Source: Labilibacter marinus (GTDB lineage Bacteria > Bacteroidota > Bacteroidia > Bacteroidales > Marinilabiliaceae). Taken from it: 64,000 bases of DNA. Each line of letters starts with the position of its first letter. Within the stretch, counting starts at the first letter, position 1. The notes under the pieces were generated by a model. It did not search any database. It was given only the letters and a program-made list of their open reading frames with translations, and was not told the origin of the DNA. The stretch spans positions 34,524-98,523 of the forward strand of contig NZ_LXYE02000054.1 in assembly GCF_001659685.2 (NCBI RefSeq). Reading direction: 5' to 3'. Both the position numbers and the translations under genes were made by a program. Shown one piece after another: positions 36,892 through 46,116 of this stretch.

Positions 36892-37022
36892 CTTTTAACG
36901 TTAAAAGAATACCTATGTTTCTAGTATAGTGATACAACCTTCTTATCGTTTGAAATATTCAATTAACCGTGATGTTCCTTATATGGAATCAACGTTAAAC
37001 CCTCAAAGTACTACGATAAGAA
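36892..37022. promoter_or_regulatory. Divergent control region with palindrome
   Basis: A perfect 16-bp palindrome CTTTTAACGTTAAAAG (36892-36907) lies 24 bp upstream of the lipoprotein start. A 10-bp inverted repeat, TTCTTATCGT (36940-36949) and ACGATAAGAA (37013-37022), lies between the divergent genes. They are likely protein-binding sites, possibly for the LytTR response regulator. Confidence 0.45.
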
Positions 37023-37083
37023 ATTGGAAATTGTATCTAAACTAATAAATGATTATACTCGCATAACCTAGACTAATCATAAT

Positions 37084-37839
37084 ATGCAAGCGATAATTAT
37101 AGATGACGAAAAAGATGCCGTTAATGGTTTAAAAAAGCTAATTACTGATTTTGTTGATACTGAAGTTAAAGTTGTTGGTTCAGCAAATAATTTGGATGAT
37201 GGAATCGGATTAATTTTGAAACAAAAACCTGATTTAGTATTTCTAGATATTGAAATGCCCCAAAAGAATGGACTTAAGATTTATAACACTTTCCCAAATC
37301 CAGATTTCCAGATTATTTTTACTACTGCTTATAGTGAATATGCCATTGATGCTGTGAAGAGAAATGCTGCGGATTATTTACTAAAGCCTGTGAACTTTAT
37401 GGAACTGTCAGAGGCAATCAAAAAGGTCAGATGTAGAATTGAAGAAAAACAATCGAAGCTGAACCTTGAGAAGCATTTAAGTGCTGTTAGTCCGGCTTCA
37501 TATGTTGGCAACAATATAATGTTCCCAGTTTCAGACGGGTTCGAAATGGAGAATTCAAGTAATATTGAATACGCTTACGCAGAACAAGCGTATTCTGTTG
37601 CTGTCATGTACTCTGGAAGAAAGATAACCGTTAGTAAGCCATTAAAAGATTTGGAACTATTATTACCTGAGAACCAATTTTACCGTACCCATAAATCTTA
37701 TTTGATCAATATTTATTACATACAAAAATTTATCAAGGGCAAACAAAGTATTGTTGTTTTACGCAGTGGGGAAAAAATACCTGTATCGGTGAGGAATGTC
37801 AGTGACTTTACTAAGGATATCCAAAAGTTGATAAGCTAA
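37084..37839 (+). CDS. LytTR response regulator (REC-LytTR)
   Basis: This 251-aa response regulator has a receiver domain at residues 1-120 with the acidic pocket D7/D8, phosphorylated Asp55 in LVFLDIEMPQ, and Lys101 in LLKPVN. A LytTR DNA-binding domain follows (about 150-248), with FYRTHKSYLINIYYI and KIPVSVRNV. Its stop overlaps the start of the histidine kinase gene by one base (TAATG), so the two are co-translated and very probably cognate. The sensor's likely targets are the secreted proteins nearby (inference). Confidence 0.93.
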   Translation: MQAIIIDDEKDAVNGLKKLITDFVDTEVKVVGSANNLDDGIGLILKQKPDLVFLDIEMPQKNGLKIYNTFPNPDFQIIFTTAYSEYAIDAVKRNAADYLLKPVNFMELSEAIKKVRCRIEEKQSKLNLEKHLSAVSPASYVGNNIMFPVSDGFEMENSSNIEYAYAEQAYSVAVMYSGRKITVSKPLKDLELLLPENQFYRTHKSYLINIYYIQKFIKGKQSIVVLRSGEKIPVSVRNVSDFTKDIQKLIS

Positions 37840-40817
37840 TGAGATTGATTTGTATCTTCATAATATTATCGTTGTCAGTATACTTGTCGGCTCAATTTAA
37901 ACCTTATCAACGATTTACTGAAGCTGATGGTTTGGTGGATAATACTGTCCAAGACCTTGTAATTGATAAGGAAGGTTATTTATGGGTTGCAACCAATAAT
38001 GGAGTATCAAAGTATGATGGAGAAAAGTTTGTCAACTTCCAGAAAAAAGATGGCTTATTAGGTAATTATGCTTGGGCGTTAGCAGTTGATGATAATAACA
38101 ATGTTTGGGTTGGTTGCTATAAGGAGGGACTTAACTTGATTAGGAATGATTCTGTTGTTGCTTCTTATAAAATGAAGCTGACTAAATACAACAACTCGAT
38201 ACGTAAATTACATTATTCATCAAACTATAAGATGTTATTTGTAGGTACGGATGATGGATTATTCTACTTCAACGATTCCATTTTTACACAAATAAAATCT
38301 CCTCGAACCGATGATAGAAAATGTTCTGTATTGGCTATTGAGGAGAGTTCTGATAATTTATTTTTTTCTGTTCATGGCAGCGGAAGAGGAATGTTTGAAG
38401 TAGTTAAAGATTCTACGGAACAAAACTCATTAAAAACGATCCAGAGAATGGAGGGTGATAGATTTGCTATTGAAGTCATTGAAGATACAGTTTTTTCTAA
38501 TGATAGAAATAAAATTGATAAATGGAGTCTTAATAGTAATCAATTGGACACAAGCTTTGTTGATCTTTCTTCCTCATTTTTGGCTTGGGATATGACTCAA
38601 GATCGTGAAGGAAGTTTATTATTGTCTGGTTGGGGAGATCATGATTTATTCACTGGCGGAATTAAAAAGTATGATTCTAGTATCGGGATGATACGTAATA
38701 TTCCTTTTGATATTGAAGGTAAGTCATTCATGACCATTATTCATGATTCGGTGAATAACCTTATTTGGGCAGGAGGAGATGGTCTTTACGCTATACCTAA
38801 TTGTATTTTTGAATATCGAGATTGGGATAAGAACTGGAATGTTTCGGACGTAGTTGAGGTTAGTGGAATGAAGTATTTTCTTACAAATCAAAATATATTC
38901 AATGATGATGGTGAGGAAGTTTTCTCGTATTCCTTGTTAGAAAAGATTTTAAAAAGGAAGGTAGCTAAATACGTAGCAGAAGGAGGTGAAATGAAAGGTT
39001 TAGATAGGATATTTTCCTTTTCGTATAAATTTAAACCAATAAGATTTATTAAAACTAATGGTCAGGTATACTTGATGACCAATCACGGATCAATTTCTTT
39101 TCCAGATTGTATGCGATATTATCCATTCGAATCTGGATGGTTCTCTTTATGGGAAGAAAACAATGCTTATTGGGTAAGAGATTACAACACCATGTTGCAT
39201 TGCTCTAATATTAATTCGAAACTAAAATTCGAAGAATTGGAAAGTAAAGCAAATTCTATTCGCAGTATAAAGGGCATTGTTGAAAAGGGTGATACGTTAC
39301 TTTTTCCATCGCATTTTTTTGGTATGTTCTCTTTGGTTAACGGTAAAGCATATGAATTGAACAGCAGTCATGGATTAGATGATATTTTAACAGATATGGA
39401 AGTTGCACCTGATGGTTCGATTTGGTGTACTTCTGTAGATGGTAATTTATTCAATGTAGGTTTTAAGGATTCATTATTCGTCAGAAGCAAGTTTAATTAT
39501 GAAAGTGGATTGATTGGGACTAAGTTTAATTGGTTAAAGTTCCATCAAGGTTTTCTTTATCTAGCGACTAACAAGGGGTTAAATATTGTTCCCGTTGATC
39601 AATTGAATCAACAGAAGTTAAAACCTTTGTTTTACAATGAGAATAATGGTTACAACTATATTTTATCCAAGAAACCTCAAATTGATTCAGATGGGAGGCT
39701 GTACGTTTATGATGATGAAAGATTGATTTATATTGATGTTCCAGAGATCGGTACAGAGTCATTAGTAATTAGAACTAAGTTTTTTGTTAATGGAGAGGAG
39801 TTAGAATTGCTAGATGGAATATCGCTATCACATTCTCGTAACAATATTCTGGTAAGTTTTAATTGCCTTAGATTTCCTACTACAAAGAACCTGACCTATC
39901 AATATCGTATTAACGAACGAGATTGGTTGGTAGGTAATGAAATCCGTTTAGAATCTCTACAATCAGATAAATATTCCATTGATTTAAGAATTGTTAATAA
40001 GGAAGATGGGGCAGTTTCCAGTAAGAATATCCAATTTAAAATCAGAAGAGCATTCTGGGAACAATGGTGTTTTATTCTACTTGTATTACTTATTGTTGGG
40101 ATAACTATATATTATCATACAAATAAGCGTATTAAGCGAATACGAAAAGATGCAGAAGAACGTCAGAACCTTAATCATCAATTAAACGAAATCCGAATTC
40201 GTTCGCTGCAAGGTCAAATGAATCCTCATTTTATTTTTAATGCACTTAATTCCGTTCAATATTTTATACTGGTTGAAAATGTGGAAGAAGCATTGACCTA
40301 CTTGGGCAATTTAGCTGGTGTTATTAGGCAAAACCTTAATAACCTTGGGGAAGAGTTAATTAAACTGGATGATGAGGTTAAGTTTATTAAGCAATATCTG
40401 GAGTTAGAGAAGTTGAGATTTAAAGAAAGACTAACGTTTGAGGTTAATACTAAAATTCAATCAGAAGGATTAAAAGTACCTCCAATGTTAATTCAACCAT
40501 TCGTTGAAAATGCTATCAAACATGGTCTATTGCACAAAGACGAGGTTGGGAAAGTACAAGTGGATATTATTGAGAATGACGATACATTAACGGTTATTAT
40601 CGAAGATAATGGAATTGGAAGGGAGAGAGCGAAAGAAATAGCTACGGATAATAACCAAAGAAATGGGAAAGCGACAGATATTACCAAAAAAAGGTTGAAT
40701 CTCTTAAATCAAAAGTTCAAGACGAATAACTACACGTTTAAGATCGAAGATGTTGTTGGAGAGTATCGTAAGTGTGAAGGTACGAAGGTTTATTTTACAT
40801 TAATGTTGGTTAAGTAA
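37839..40817 (+). CDS. Propeller sensor histidine kinase
   Basis: This is a 992-aa membrane sensor kinase. A short signal peptide (ends near LSAQ) leads a periplasmic two-component-type beta propeller made of Reg_prop repeats (for example DGLVDNTVQDLVIDKEGYLWVATNNG and GSIWCTSVDG) and a Y_Y_Y-like sandwich (about 640-735). One membrane helix lies at about 743-765. The cytoplasmic kinase has the LytS/His_kinase type core with His797 in QMNPHFIFNALNS, and an ATPase domain with an NGIGRERA motif. It is the partner of the LytTR regulator at 37084. Carriage on a mobile element is notable. Glycan or peptide sensing is likely by analogy with similar propeller sensors (inference). Confidence 0.92.
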   Translation: MRLICIFIILSLSVYLSAQFKPYQRFTEADGLVDNTVQDLVIDKEGYLWVATNNGVSKYDGEKFVNFQKKDGLLGNYAWALAVDDNNNVWVGCYKEGLNLIRNDSVVASYKMKLTKYNNSIRKLHYSSNYKMLFVGTDDGLFYFNDSIFTQIKSPRTDDRKCSVLAIEESSDNLFFSVHGSGRGMFEVVKDSTEQNSLKTIQRMEGDRFAIEVIEDTVFSNDRNKIDKWSLNSNQLDTSFVDLSSSFLAWDMTQDREGSLLLSGWGDHDLFTGGIKKYDSSIGMIRNIPFDIEGKSFMTIIHDSVNNLIWAGGDGLYAIPNCIFEYRDWDKNWNVSDVVEVSGMKYFLTNQNIFNDDGEEVFSYSLLEKILKRKVAKYVAEGGEMKGLDRIFSFSYKFKPIRFIKTNGQVYLMTNHGSISFPDCMRYYPFESGWFSLWEENNAYWVRDYNTMLHCSNINSKLKFEELESKANSIRSIKGIVEKGDTLLFPSHFFGMFSLVNGKAYELNSSHGLDDILTDMEVAPDGSIWCTSVDGNLFNVGFKDSLFVRSKFNYESGLIGTKFNWLKFHQGFLYLATNKGLNIVPVDQLNQQKLKPLFYNENNGYNYILSKKPQIDSDGRLYVYDDERLIYIDVPEIGTESLVIRTKFFVNGEELELLDGISLSHSRNNILVSFNCLRFPTTKNLTYQYRINERDWLVGNEIRLESLQSDKYSIDLRIVNKEDGAVSSKNIQFKIRRAFWEQWCFILLVLLIVGITIYYHTNKRIKRIRKDAEERQNLNHQLNEIRIRSLQGQMNPHFIFNALNSVQYFILVENVEEALTYLGNLAGVIRQNLNNLGEELIKLDDEVKFIKQYLELEKLRFKERLTFEVNTKIQSEGLKVPPMLIQPFVENAIKHGLLHKDEVGKVQVDIIENDDTLTVIIEDNGIGRERAKEIATDNNQRNGKATDITKKRLNLLNQKFKTNNYTFKIEDVVGEYRKCEGTKVYFTLMLVK

Positions 40818-40922
40818 TTTACGTTTATTGAAGATTTATAGACGTTAAGAAAGTAGTTCGGGAACAACAGTAACTATAATGTCATAGTCAGGTAAAAAAG
40901 GGAAATTTTAAAACCTGACAAA

Positions 40923-41369
40923 ATGAATAAATCAATTACACTTTTTGCAAGCATGTTTGTCTATGTTTCTCTGTTTGGGCAGACTGTTGTTTCAACATCA
41001 GGGACATGTTATAAAGCTTCTGAAGTTGAAATTAGCTGGGCACTCGGAGAAGTTGTAATAACAACAGCTACATCACCAACTGTTACCTTAAACCAAGGAT
41101 TTCAGCAAGGAAATTTAAGGATAAGCACTTTAGTAGAACCGGAAGAATCAGTTGTGTTAAGAGCATACCCCAATCCGGTTAAGGATATCCTTACAATCGA
41201 AACCTCTAATAAGAACCTGAAATATCAGGTCGTCACAATTGAAGGTAATGTAATTGAAGTTGGAGAAATAAACGAGAATAAACATTCTCTTGATTTTTCA
41301 AACGCTTCAAAGGGAGTTTACTTCTTAGTAATTAATGACAAAAAAACATACAAAATCATCAAACAATAA
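40923..41369 (+). CDS. Small Por-secretion (T9SS) protein
   Basis: This is a 148-aa exported protein with a signal peptide (ends near LFGQ), a small beta-rich body (about 20-72, with SEVEISWALGEVVITTATSP) and a type A Por secretion C-terminal domain (AYPNPVKDILTIE to GVYFLVINDKKTYKIIKQ). It will be exported through the type 9 system and probably processed or anchored at the surface. It is 105 bp after the sensor kinase and 6 bp before the next exported gene, with which it forms a unit. Confidence 0.85.
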   Translation: MNKSITLFASMFVYVSLFGQTVVSTSGTCYKASEVEISWALGEVVITTATSPTVTLNQGFQQGNLRISTLVEPEESVVLRAYPNPVKDILTIETSNKNLKYQVVTIEGNVIEVGEINENKHSLDFSNASKGVYFLVINDKKTYKIIKQ

Positions 41370-41375
41370 ACACCA

Positions 41376-42230
41376 ATGAAAAAGTTCTTAATATTAATAT
41401 TACTGATCATCACGACACTTACAATAAGTGCTCAAGCACCTGATGCATTCAATTACCAAGCTGTAGTGCGTGACAATTCTGGAAACATAATCACCAATCA
41501 GGATGTGAAGTTCCAGATCAACATCCTGCAAGGGGCAGTTGACGGAACAGCGATTTATTCTGAAACGCATACTGTCCAAACTAACGGACAAGGTCTGGTT
41601 AATATGGTTATCGGCACAGGAACATCGACAGATGATATCTCAACCATTAATTGGGGAAGTGACAGTTATTATATTCAAATTAATCTCGATATAAATGGAG
41701 GCGAGAATTATGAGTTAATGGGCACGAGTCAATTGTTGAGTGTTCCTTATGCGCTGAATGCTAAGACTGCGGACAATCTTATTAATCCAATTTGGATGAG
41801 TAATAATGGTCAATCATCAAATCAAGATTATAAAATTAATATTGGATTAACTACACCTTCTAATTTACATTATTTTAAATTAAATCTTGTCGGCAATCTA
41901 GTGCCGAATACTGAAACATATGATATGATTGGTTTCTATAAGCCAGAATTCAACAAGCCATCGTGGCATATTTCATTAGTTAGTAATGATATAGTATTTG
42001 CTGAAACTGGACAAAGTGGGAGTCGATTATATTTAAAAGAAGGCGGTAATGTTGGTATAGGAACTAATAAACCCGCAAGATTATTACATGTTTCAGATGC
42101 AATGCGACTTGAACCATTGCCTACACCACCTTCGAATCCAAATAAAGGAGATTTATACTTCGGTGAAGATGGGAAGTTACACCTTTACAATGGTCAAGCA
42201 TGGTATTCTTTGAATATGACTCTAGATTAA
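41376..42230 (+). CDS. Exported protein with tail-fibre-like modules
   Basis: This is a 284-aa exported protein with a signal peptide ending near ISAQ. The N-terminal part (FNYQAVVRDNSGNIITNQDVKFQ, then QTNGQGLVNMVIGTG) is the module often found in Bacteroidota surface proteins before tail-fibre or collagen-like repeats. The C-terminal part contains GGNVGIGTNKPARLLHVS, as in tail-fibre proteins, and ends in a short beta hairpin. There is no visible Por C-terminal domain. It is 6 bp after the Por-secreted protein. Confidence 0.8.
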   Translation: MKKFLILILLIITTLTISAQAPDAFNYQAVVRDNSGNIITNQDVKFQINILQGAVDGTAIYSETHTVQTNGQGLVNMVIGTGTSTDDISTINWGSDSYYIQINLDINGGENYELMGTSQLLSVPYALNAKTADNLINPIWMSNNGQSSNQDYKINIGLTTPSNLHYFKLNLVGNLVPNTETYDMIGFYKPEFNKPSWHISLVSNDIVFAETGQSGSRLYLKEGGNVGIGTNKPARLLHVSDAMRLEPLPTPPSNPNKGDLYFGEDGKLHLYNGQAWYSLNMTLD

Positions 42231-42235
42231 AAACA

Positions 42236-42541
42236 TCAATCACACCCCTGAAACAATTCTTCAGGTGAGATCATAAAAATATCACATATACGAAACAGGG
42301 ACAGGATATTCACATTCTTACCTGTTTCGATTCTTTCAACCAAACTACGAGAAATCCCATACTCTTTTGCAAAATCTTCCCTCGAAAGCATCGTGTCATA
42401 TCTATACTGGCGAATGACACCTCCAATAGCTTCCATGCGCATTTGTGCAAGACCATCAAAATGGACACGGTGATATTTCTGTTTCTGCTGCTTCATACCT
42501 TTTAATAATAAATACTGATGAGCAGAGGAAAAATATGACAT
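42236..42541 (-). CDS. XRE-family regulator
   Basis: This 101-aa helix-turn-helix protein has an XRE domain at about 37-95, with SREDFAKEYGISRSLVERIETGKNVN and the family's IC-FMISPEELF end. The first residues (MSYFSSAHQYLLLKG) may be extra: MKQQKQ at 42496 is an alternative start. It converges with the tail-fibre-like gene 5 bp away, leaving no room for a separate terminator. Confidence 0.8.
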   Translation of the reverse strand: MSYFSSAHQYLLLKGMKQQKQKYHRVHFDGLAQMRMEAIGGVIRQYRYDTMLSREDFAKEYGISRSLVERIETGKNVNILSLFRICDIFMISPEELFQGCD

Positions 42542-42747
42542 ATTATAATATGTGACTGTATGTACCGGAATGTACCTTATCAGTTCCTAACTCACCCGAT
42601 AACAGTATTAATCTGTACGATTTTCAAATTATGATTTAAGTTGAATATGTTTACGTGTCCTATGGGCAGTGGTATATGGGAATTATGTCTCACCTACATT
42701 GATAGGTTTGGGGGCAAAATTTAAATCTGATGGCAAATTATAAAATA

Positions 42748-43005
42748 TTATAATCCAACATCCTTAAAAAATTGCTCAAGTGTGATTTCGTAGAACGCAA
42801 GTACTTTAATAAGATTACCAATATTATATTCGAACCTGCCGTTCTCCATGTTATTATATGTATTCCTTGTTAGATCAACTTTTTCAGAAAACTCAATGTA
42901 GCCAACTTTAGCAATACCTTTTCTCATAGTCTTCAATCGCTCTCCAATAATCTGAAGTTTCTCCTTCTGATCGGATTCGTTTCTTGCTTTTTTATTTTCT
43001 GTCAT
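42748..43005 (-). CDS. XRE-family repressor of the element switch
   Basis: This 85-aa helix-turn-helix protein starts at ATG 43005 (the longer frame to 43086 covers operator DNA). The XRE domain carries GYIEFSEKVDLTRNTYNNMENGRFEYN and the short dimer-like tail. Upstream, between it and the divergent gene at 43107, lie two dyad operators with TGCC/GGCA arms (43029-43046 and 43068-43085), the arrangement of a small lysogeny-type switch. It probably represses itself and the divergent 70-aa protein. Confidence 0.82.
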   Translation of the reverse strand: MTENKKARNESDQKEKLQIIGERLKTMRKGIAKVGYIEFSEKVDLTRNTYNNMENGRFEYNIGNLIKVLAFYEITLEQFFKDVGL

Positions 43006-43028
43006 ATTTAATACAAATATATAAATAA

Positions 43029-43085
43029 TGCCTAATAGTTTGGGCATATTGTATTTGCTGTTATATTTGCCTAATATATTAGGCA
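43029..43085. promoter_or_regulatory. Two dyad operators for the XRE switch
   Basis: TGCCTAATATATTAGGCA (43068-43085) is a perfect 18-bp palindrome. TGCCTAATAGTTTGGGCA (43029-43046) is an imperfect copy with the same ends. The centres are 39 bp apart, between divergent start codons at 43005 (-) and 43107 (+). Confidence 0.75.
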
Positions 43086-43106
43086 TTTAATTAAGAAGGA
43101 ATAATT

Positions 43107-43319
43107 ATGGACATAAGAGATATGTGCTACGGGAAGATGTTTGTTTACCATGAAGAGATTAAACTTTACCGTGAATTCGGCGAAGCATACTATTTAATAA
43201 CTGAAGCAAAGTCTCCAAATCATTTAGTAGCATATCATGTTCAGATGCCTGAGTTTGCAAAGGAGAGATTAAAGTTATCTGATAGCTGGAAAATTATTTA
43301 CGGGGCATGTCCGAACTAA
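43107..43319 (+). CDS. Small protein divergent from the XRE repressor
   Basis: This is a 70-aa soluble protein (MDIRDMCYGKMFVYHEEIKLYR... KERLKLSDSWKIIYGACPN) with no family recognised. It is placed divergently from the XRE repressor with a perfect 18-bp operator 21 bp before its ATG, and upstream of the compact recombinase. That position would suit an excisionase, antirepressor or toxin-type partner (inference only). Confidence 0.55.
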   Translation: MDIRDMCYGKMFVYHEEIKLYREFGEAYYLITEAKSPNHLVAYHVQMPEFAKERLKLSDSWKIIYGACPN

Positions 43320-43442
43320 AAAACATTCACTATTGGTTAAAAGTGAATATTATTCGCTAAAAAGCTATAGTTCAACATATAAACATTAAGTAACGAAAAC
43401 ACTGGTTTCACTAATGTAGTTAAATCCTCAAAACTGAATATT

Positions 43443-44030
43443 ATGAGCAAGAAATACTCAAACACGACAGCAGACTATTTAAGTTGGGATCAGAACCTAA
43501 ATTTGATTAGAAGGTTATTTGATGATGGCGAACACAAAATGTCATTATTAATTTCATTGGGATCATTTTGGGGATTGAGAATTTCTGATCTTCTTAGGAT
43601 TAAATGGGATGATATTCTGGATAAGGATGAATTTAAACTTGTGGAGAAGAAAACCGGAAAGTCCCGTGACATTAAAATTAACCAACAACTGCAACGTCAT
43701 ATTAAAGAATGTTACAATAAAATTGCGCCACATAATTCTGAGGATTATATTTTCACTTCACAAAAAGGGAGCGTTTATTCCATCCAGAGAATAAATGTGA
43801 TTTTCAAAGAGATTAAACAACGATATAAAATCGACATCAATAATTTTAGCACTCATACCATGCGTAAAACATTTGGACGTGAGGTTTTCGGAAAAGCAGG
43901 TACTCAAGCAGAACTTGCATTGGTTAAGCTATCGCAGTTGTTTAATCATTCAAGCACTTTAATCACACGCAGGTACTTAGGGATTGCGAAGGAGGAGCTT
44001 ATGCAGACTTATGATGTTCTATCTTTTTAA
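43443..44030 (+). CDS. Compact tyrosine recombinase
   Basis: This 195-aa tyrosine recombinase catalytic domain lacks an N-terminal SAM-like DNA-binding domain. Residues visible are Arg46 (WGLRISDLL), Lys73 (KKTGKSRD), the H138-x-x-R141 box (THTMRKTFG), His169 (LFNHSS) and the nucleophile Tyr178 (TRRYLG). The set is complete, so it is probably active. It may serve DNA inversion, dimer resolution or a nested element rather than main integration, which the 449-aa integrase at 50367 should perform. A hairpin follows. Confidence 0.87.
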   Translation: MSKKYSNTTADYLSWDQNLNLIRRLFDDGEHKMSLLISLGSFWGLRISDLLRIKWDDILDKDEFKLVEKKTGKSRDIKINQQLQRHIKECYNKIAPHNSEDYIFTSQKGSVYSIQRINVIFKEIKQRYKIDINNFSTHTMRKTFGREVFGKAGTQAELALVKLSQLFNHSSTLITRRYLGIAKEELMQTYDVLSF

Positions 44031-44037
44031 AAGAACA

Positions 44038-44065
44038 AGAGGCATCCCACACCTAGGATACCTCT
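44038..44065. terminator. Hairpin between convergent genes
   Basis: AGAGGCATCC (44038-44047) pairs with GGATACCTCT (44056-44065) with one mismatch, loop 8. It lies between the recombinase and the LamG gene. Confidence 0.6.
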
Positions 44066-44090
44066 CAAACTAAAAATCTTCGTTTATTAT

Positions 44091-45725
44091 CTATCGTATA
44101 ATTACTTTTTGAGAATCTAAAATTTTAGAGTTGATATCCACTACCTGTACCAAGTAGATTCCTTTTGCGTGTATATTATTTAAATCAATTCGTGTTAATT
44201 GTTGATTTATTGAAGTTCCGTAAACTTCATTACCTGTGATATCATATATTTTAATTTTTATACCAGAACCTAGTTTAAATAAATTACAATCAATAAATAG
44301 TTTTTCGGAAGCAGGGTTTGGATAAATTGAGAACTCAACATTTTTAATTTTCTTTTCTACTTCAGTTGTAATAAATTCTTGATATTCAGAATTTATTTCT
44401 TCTACGGTAAGTGGTCGGTTGTATATTTTAACATCGTCAATTAATCCATTAAAGAAATAAGTTATTGGAACATTGTGATACGGACGAGCTCCGATGTAAG
44501 TTGGCGTGTTTTCCGTATCGTTATATCCTGTAACAGAGATGTTGTCAACTAGATTACTATTCCAATAGAGCTTGATTCTTTTTTCAGAGTCATCATAAAT
44601 ATATGCAAAGTATTGCCATTCAGAGTCATTTATTGGAGTTTCAATTCGGTTACCTGCCCATTGTGCTCCCGTTCCTAATTGACTAGAAAATTTATAACCT
44701 GAGCCAAAGTCTGGATCGATACGAATTTCACTACTCATGAAGGTGTGATTTCCATCATCATATAATTTAGAAACTAAAACACCCCAACCGTCTTGTTGAC
44801 CTTCGATCTTAAACCAACCAGAAAAAGAGTGAGAACTATATCCTTCTATTACTCCCAAATCAATGTAATCATCATTACCATCAAAATCATATGCAGAATT
44901 AGGTTTTCCAAATCTATCATCTGTTAACGTTGCTCCGTTAATTGTACCATGGTTATTGTTACCACTTTCATCATTAGCATTACCATTAAATGGGTAGTGT
45001 GCAATTAGTCCATCGTTTGTTTCATTGTAAAGATTTGAGATCTCATTTTGTGAAAGAGCTCTTGAATAAAAACGTATATCATCCAATCCACCTTTAAAGT
45101 AATGAACTAAGTCGTTATTATAATATCGTGAACCAAAAACAAGTTCTACATCATTATTTATATCATGAGCTATATTGCTTACTACTGAGTTGCTCAGTTG
45201 TCCATTTAAGTATATATCAAGATCTAAACCATTCCTCACTAGTGTTATGTGATTCCATTGATCAAGTATTACTCCAGCAGTTGTTGTACATACATTTCTA
45301 TCAGCACTTGTAGCTTCATTAATTTCTAAACCAACTCCACCTGATGTAGTTAAGGAAAAATTAAAATAATTTCCCCATGAACCAGCAGCTCTTTTTCCTA
45401 AAATATCTTGATTTTGTATAGTAGGTAACTGGTCTACATACATCCAGTAAGATATTGCAAAATCAGTAGATCCAAAATTACCTGCTGTATTATCAATTAA
45501 AATATGATCGTCAGTTCCATCGAATTGATAGGCACTATTTTGGTTTCCAAATCTATCAGGTGATAATGTTGCCCCATTTACAGTTCCATCATAATTATTC
45601 CCACTCTCATCATTAGCATTGCCGGAAAATGACCAATAACCCACTAGACCATCTGTTGGAATTTGTGCTGATGAGAATAATGTTGAAAATAATACGACAA
45701 TTGTAACGAGTAGAATTTGTTTCAT
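44091..45725 (-). CDS. Por-secreted protein with two LamG domains
   Basis: This 544-aa exported protein has a signal peptide ending near SSAQ, two concanavalin A-like LamG modules (about 24-235 and 240-455, each beginning with GLV/IGYWSF or HYPF followed by GNANDESGN), and a type A Por secretion C-terminal domain (SIYPNPASEKLFIDC to SQKVIIR). Such proteins bind carbohydrates or host/cell surfaces. It is single-gene, with the following 391 bp upstream holding no reliable gene. Confidence 0.88.
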   Translation of the reverse strand: MKQILLVTIVVLFSTLFSSAQIPTDGLVGYWSFSGNANDESGNNYDGTVNGATLSPDRFGNQNSAYQFDGTDDHILIDNTAGNFGSTDFAISYWMYVDQLPTIQNQDILGKRAAGSWGNYFNFSLTTSGGVGLEINEATSADRNVCTTTAGVILDQWNHITLVRNGLDLDIYLNGQLSNSVVSNIAHDINNDVELVFGSRYYNNDLVHYFKGGLDDIRFYSRALSQNEISNLYNETNDGLIAHYPFNGNANDESGNNNHGTINGATLTDDRFGKPNSAYDFDGNDDYIDLGVIEGYSSHSFSGWFKIEGQQDGWGVLVSKLYDDGNHTFMSSEIRIDPDFGSGYKFSSQLGTGAQWAGNRIETPINDSEWQYFAYIYDDSEKRIKLYWNSNLVDNISVTGYNDTENTPTYIGARPYHNVPITYFFNGLIDDVKIYNRPLTVEEINSEYQEFITTEVEKKIKNVEFSIYPNPASEKLFIDCNLFKLGSGIKIKIYDITGNEVYGTSINQQLTRIDLNNIHAKGIYLVQVVDINSKILDSQKVIIR

Positions 45726-46116
45726 AAGTTTAAATTTAGATCTGATTCTATTAAATATAAATTCTTAGTAATAGATATGTTATGAAGCTTACCTATTAGT
45801 TAATAAAGATACTTAGAACGGATACGTCAAGTTTTTAAAATTGTTGCGGTTTATACTTCAGGTTTTTAAACGTTGCTTTATTAAAGATTTTCGTTCCTTT
45901 AGGGATGCCTGAAAGGGAATGAGAAAGACAATTGATTAATAATAATTGACAGTTTAGTATATGTAGCACATGATTAAATATTATTGGAGACTTGATCATT
46001 AATATCAAACATTCGTCAATTTTGACTAAATATTCTGCAACATAATGGAACAAAAGTGCGTATTAAAACGATATTTTATATTAAGTTTCTACAACCAAAT
46101 ACTTATCTAGCAGTTT
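45726..46116. other. 391-bp region, no reliable gene
   Basis: This is the upstream region of the LamG gene and of the glycosylase-like pseudogene. A 72-codon minus frame (45835-46053) ends in PKGTKIFNKATFKNLKYKP, which looks like a protein remnant, but no family was identified. Confidence 0.4.

Noticed and set aside
45835..46053. 72-codon minus ORF resembling a remnant (PKGTKIFNKATF...)
   Set aside because: No family could be named and its start is uncertain; noted only under the intergenic entry.
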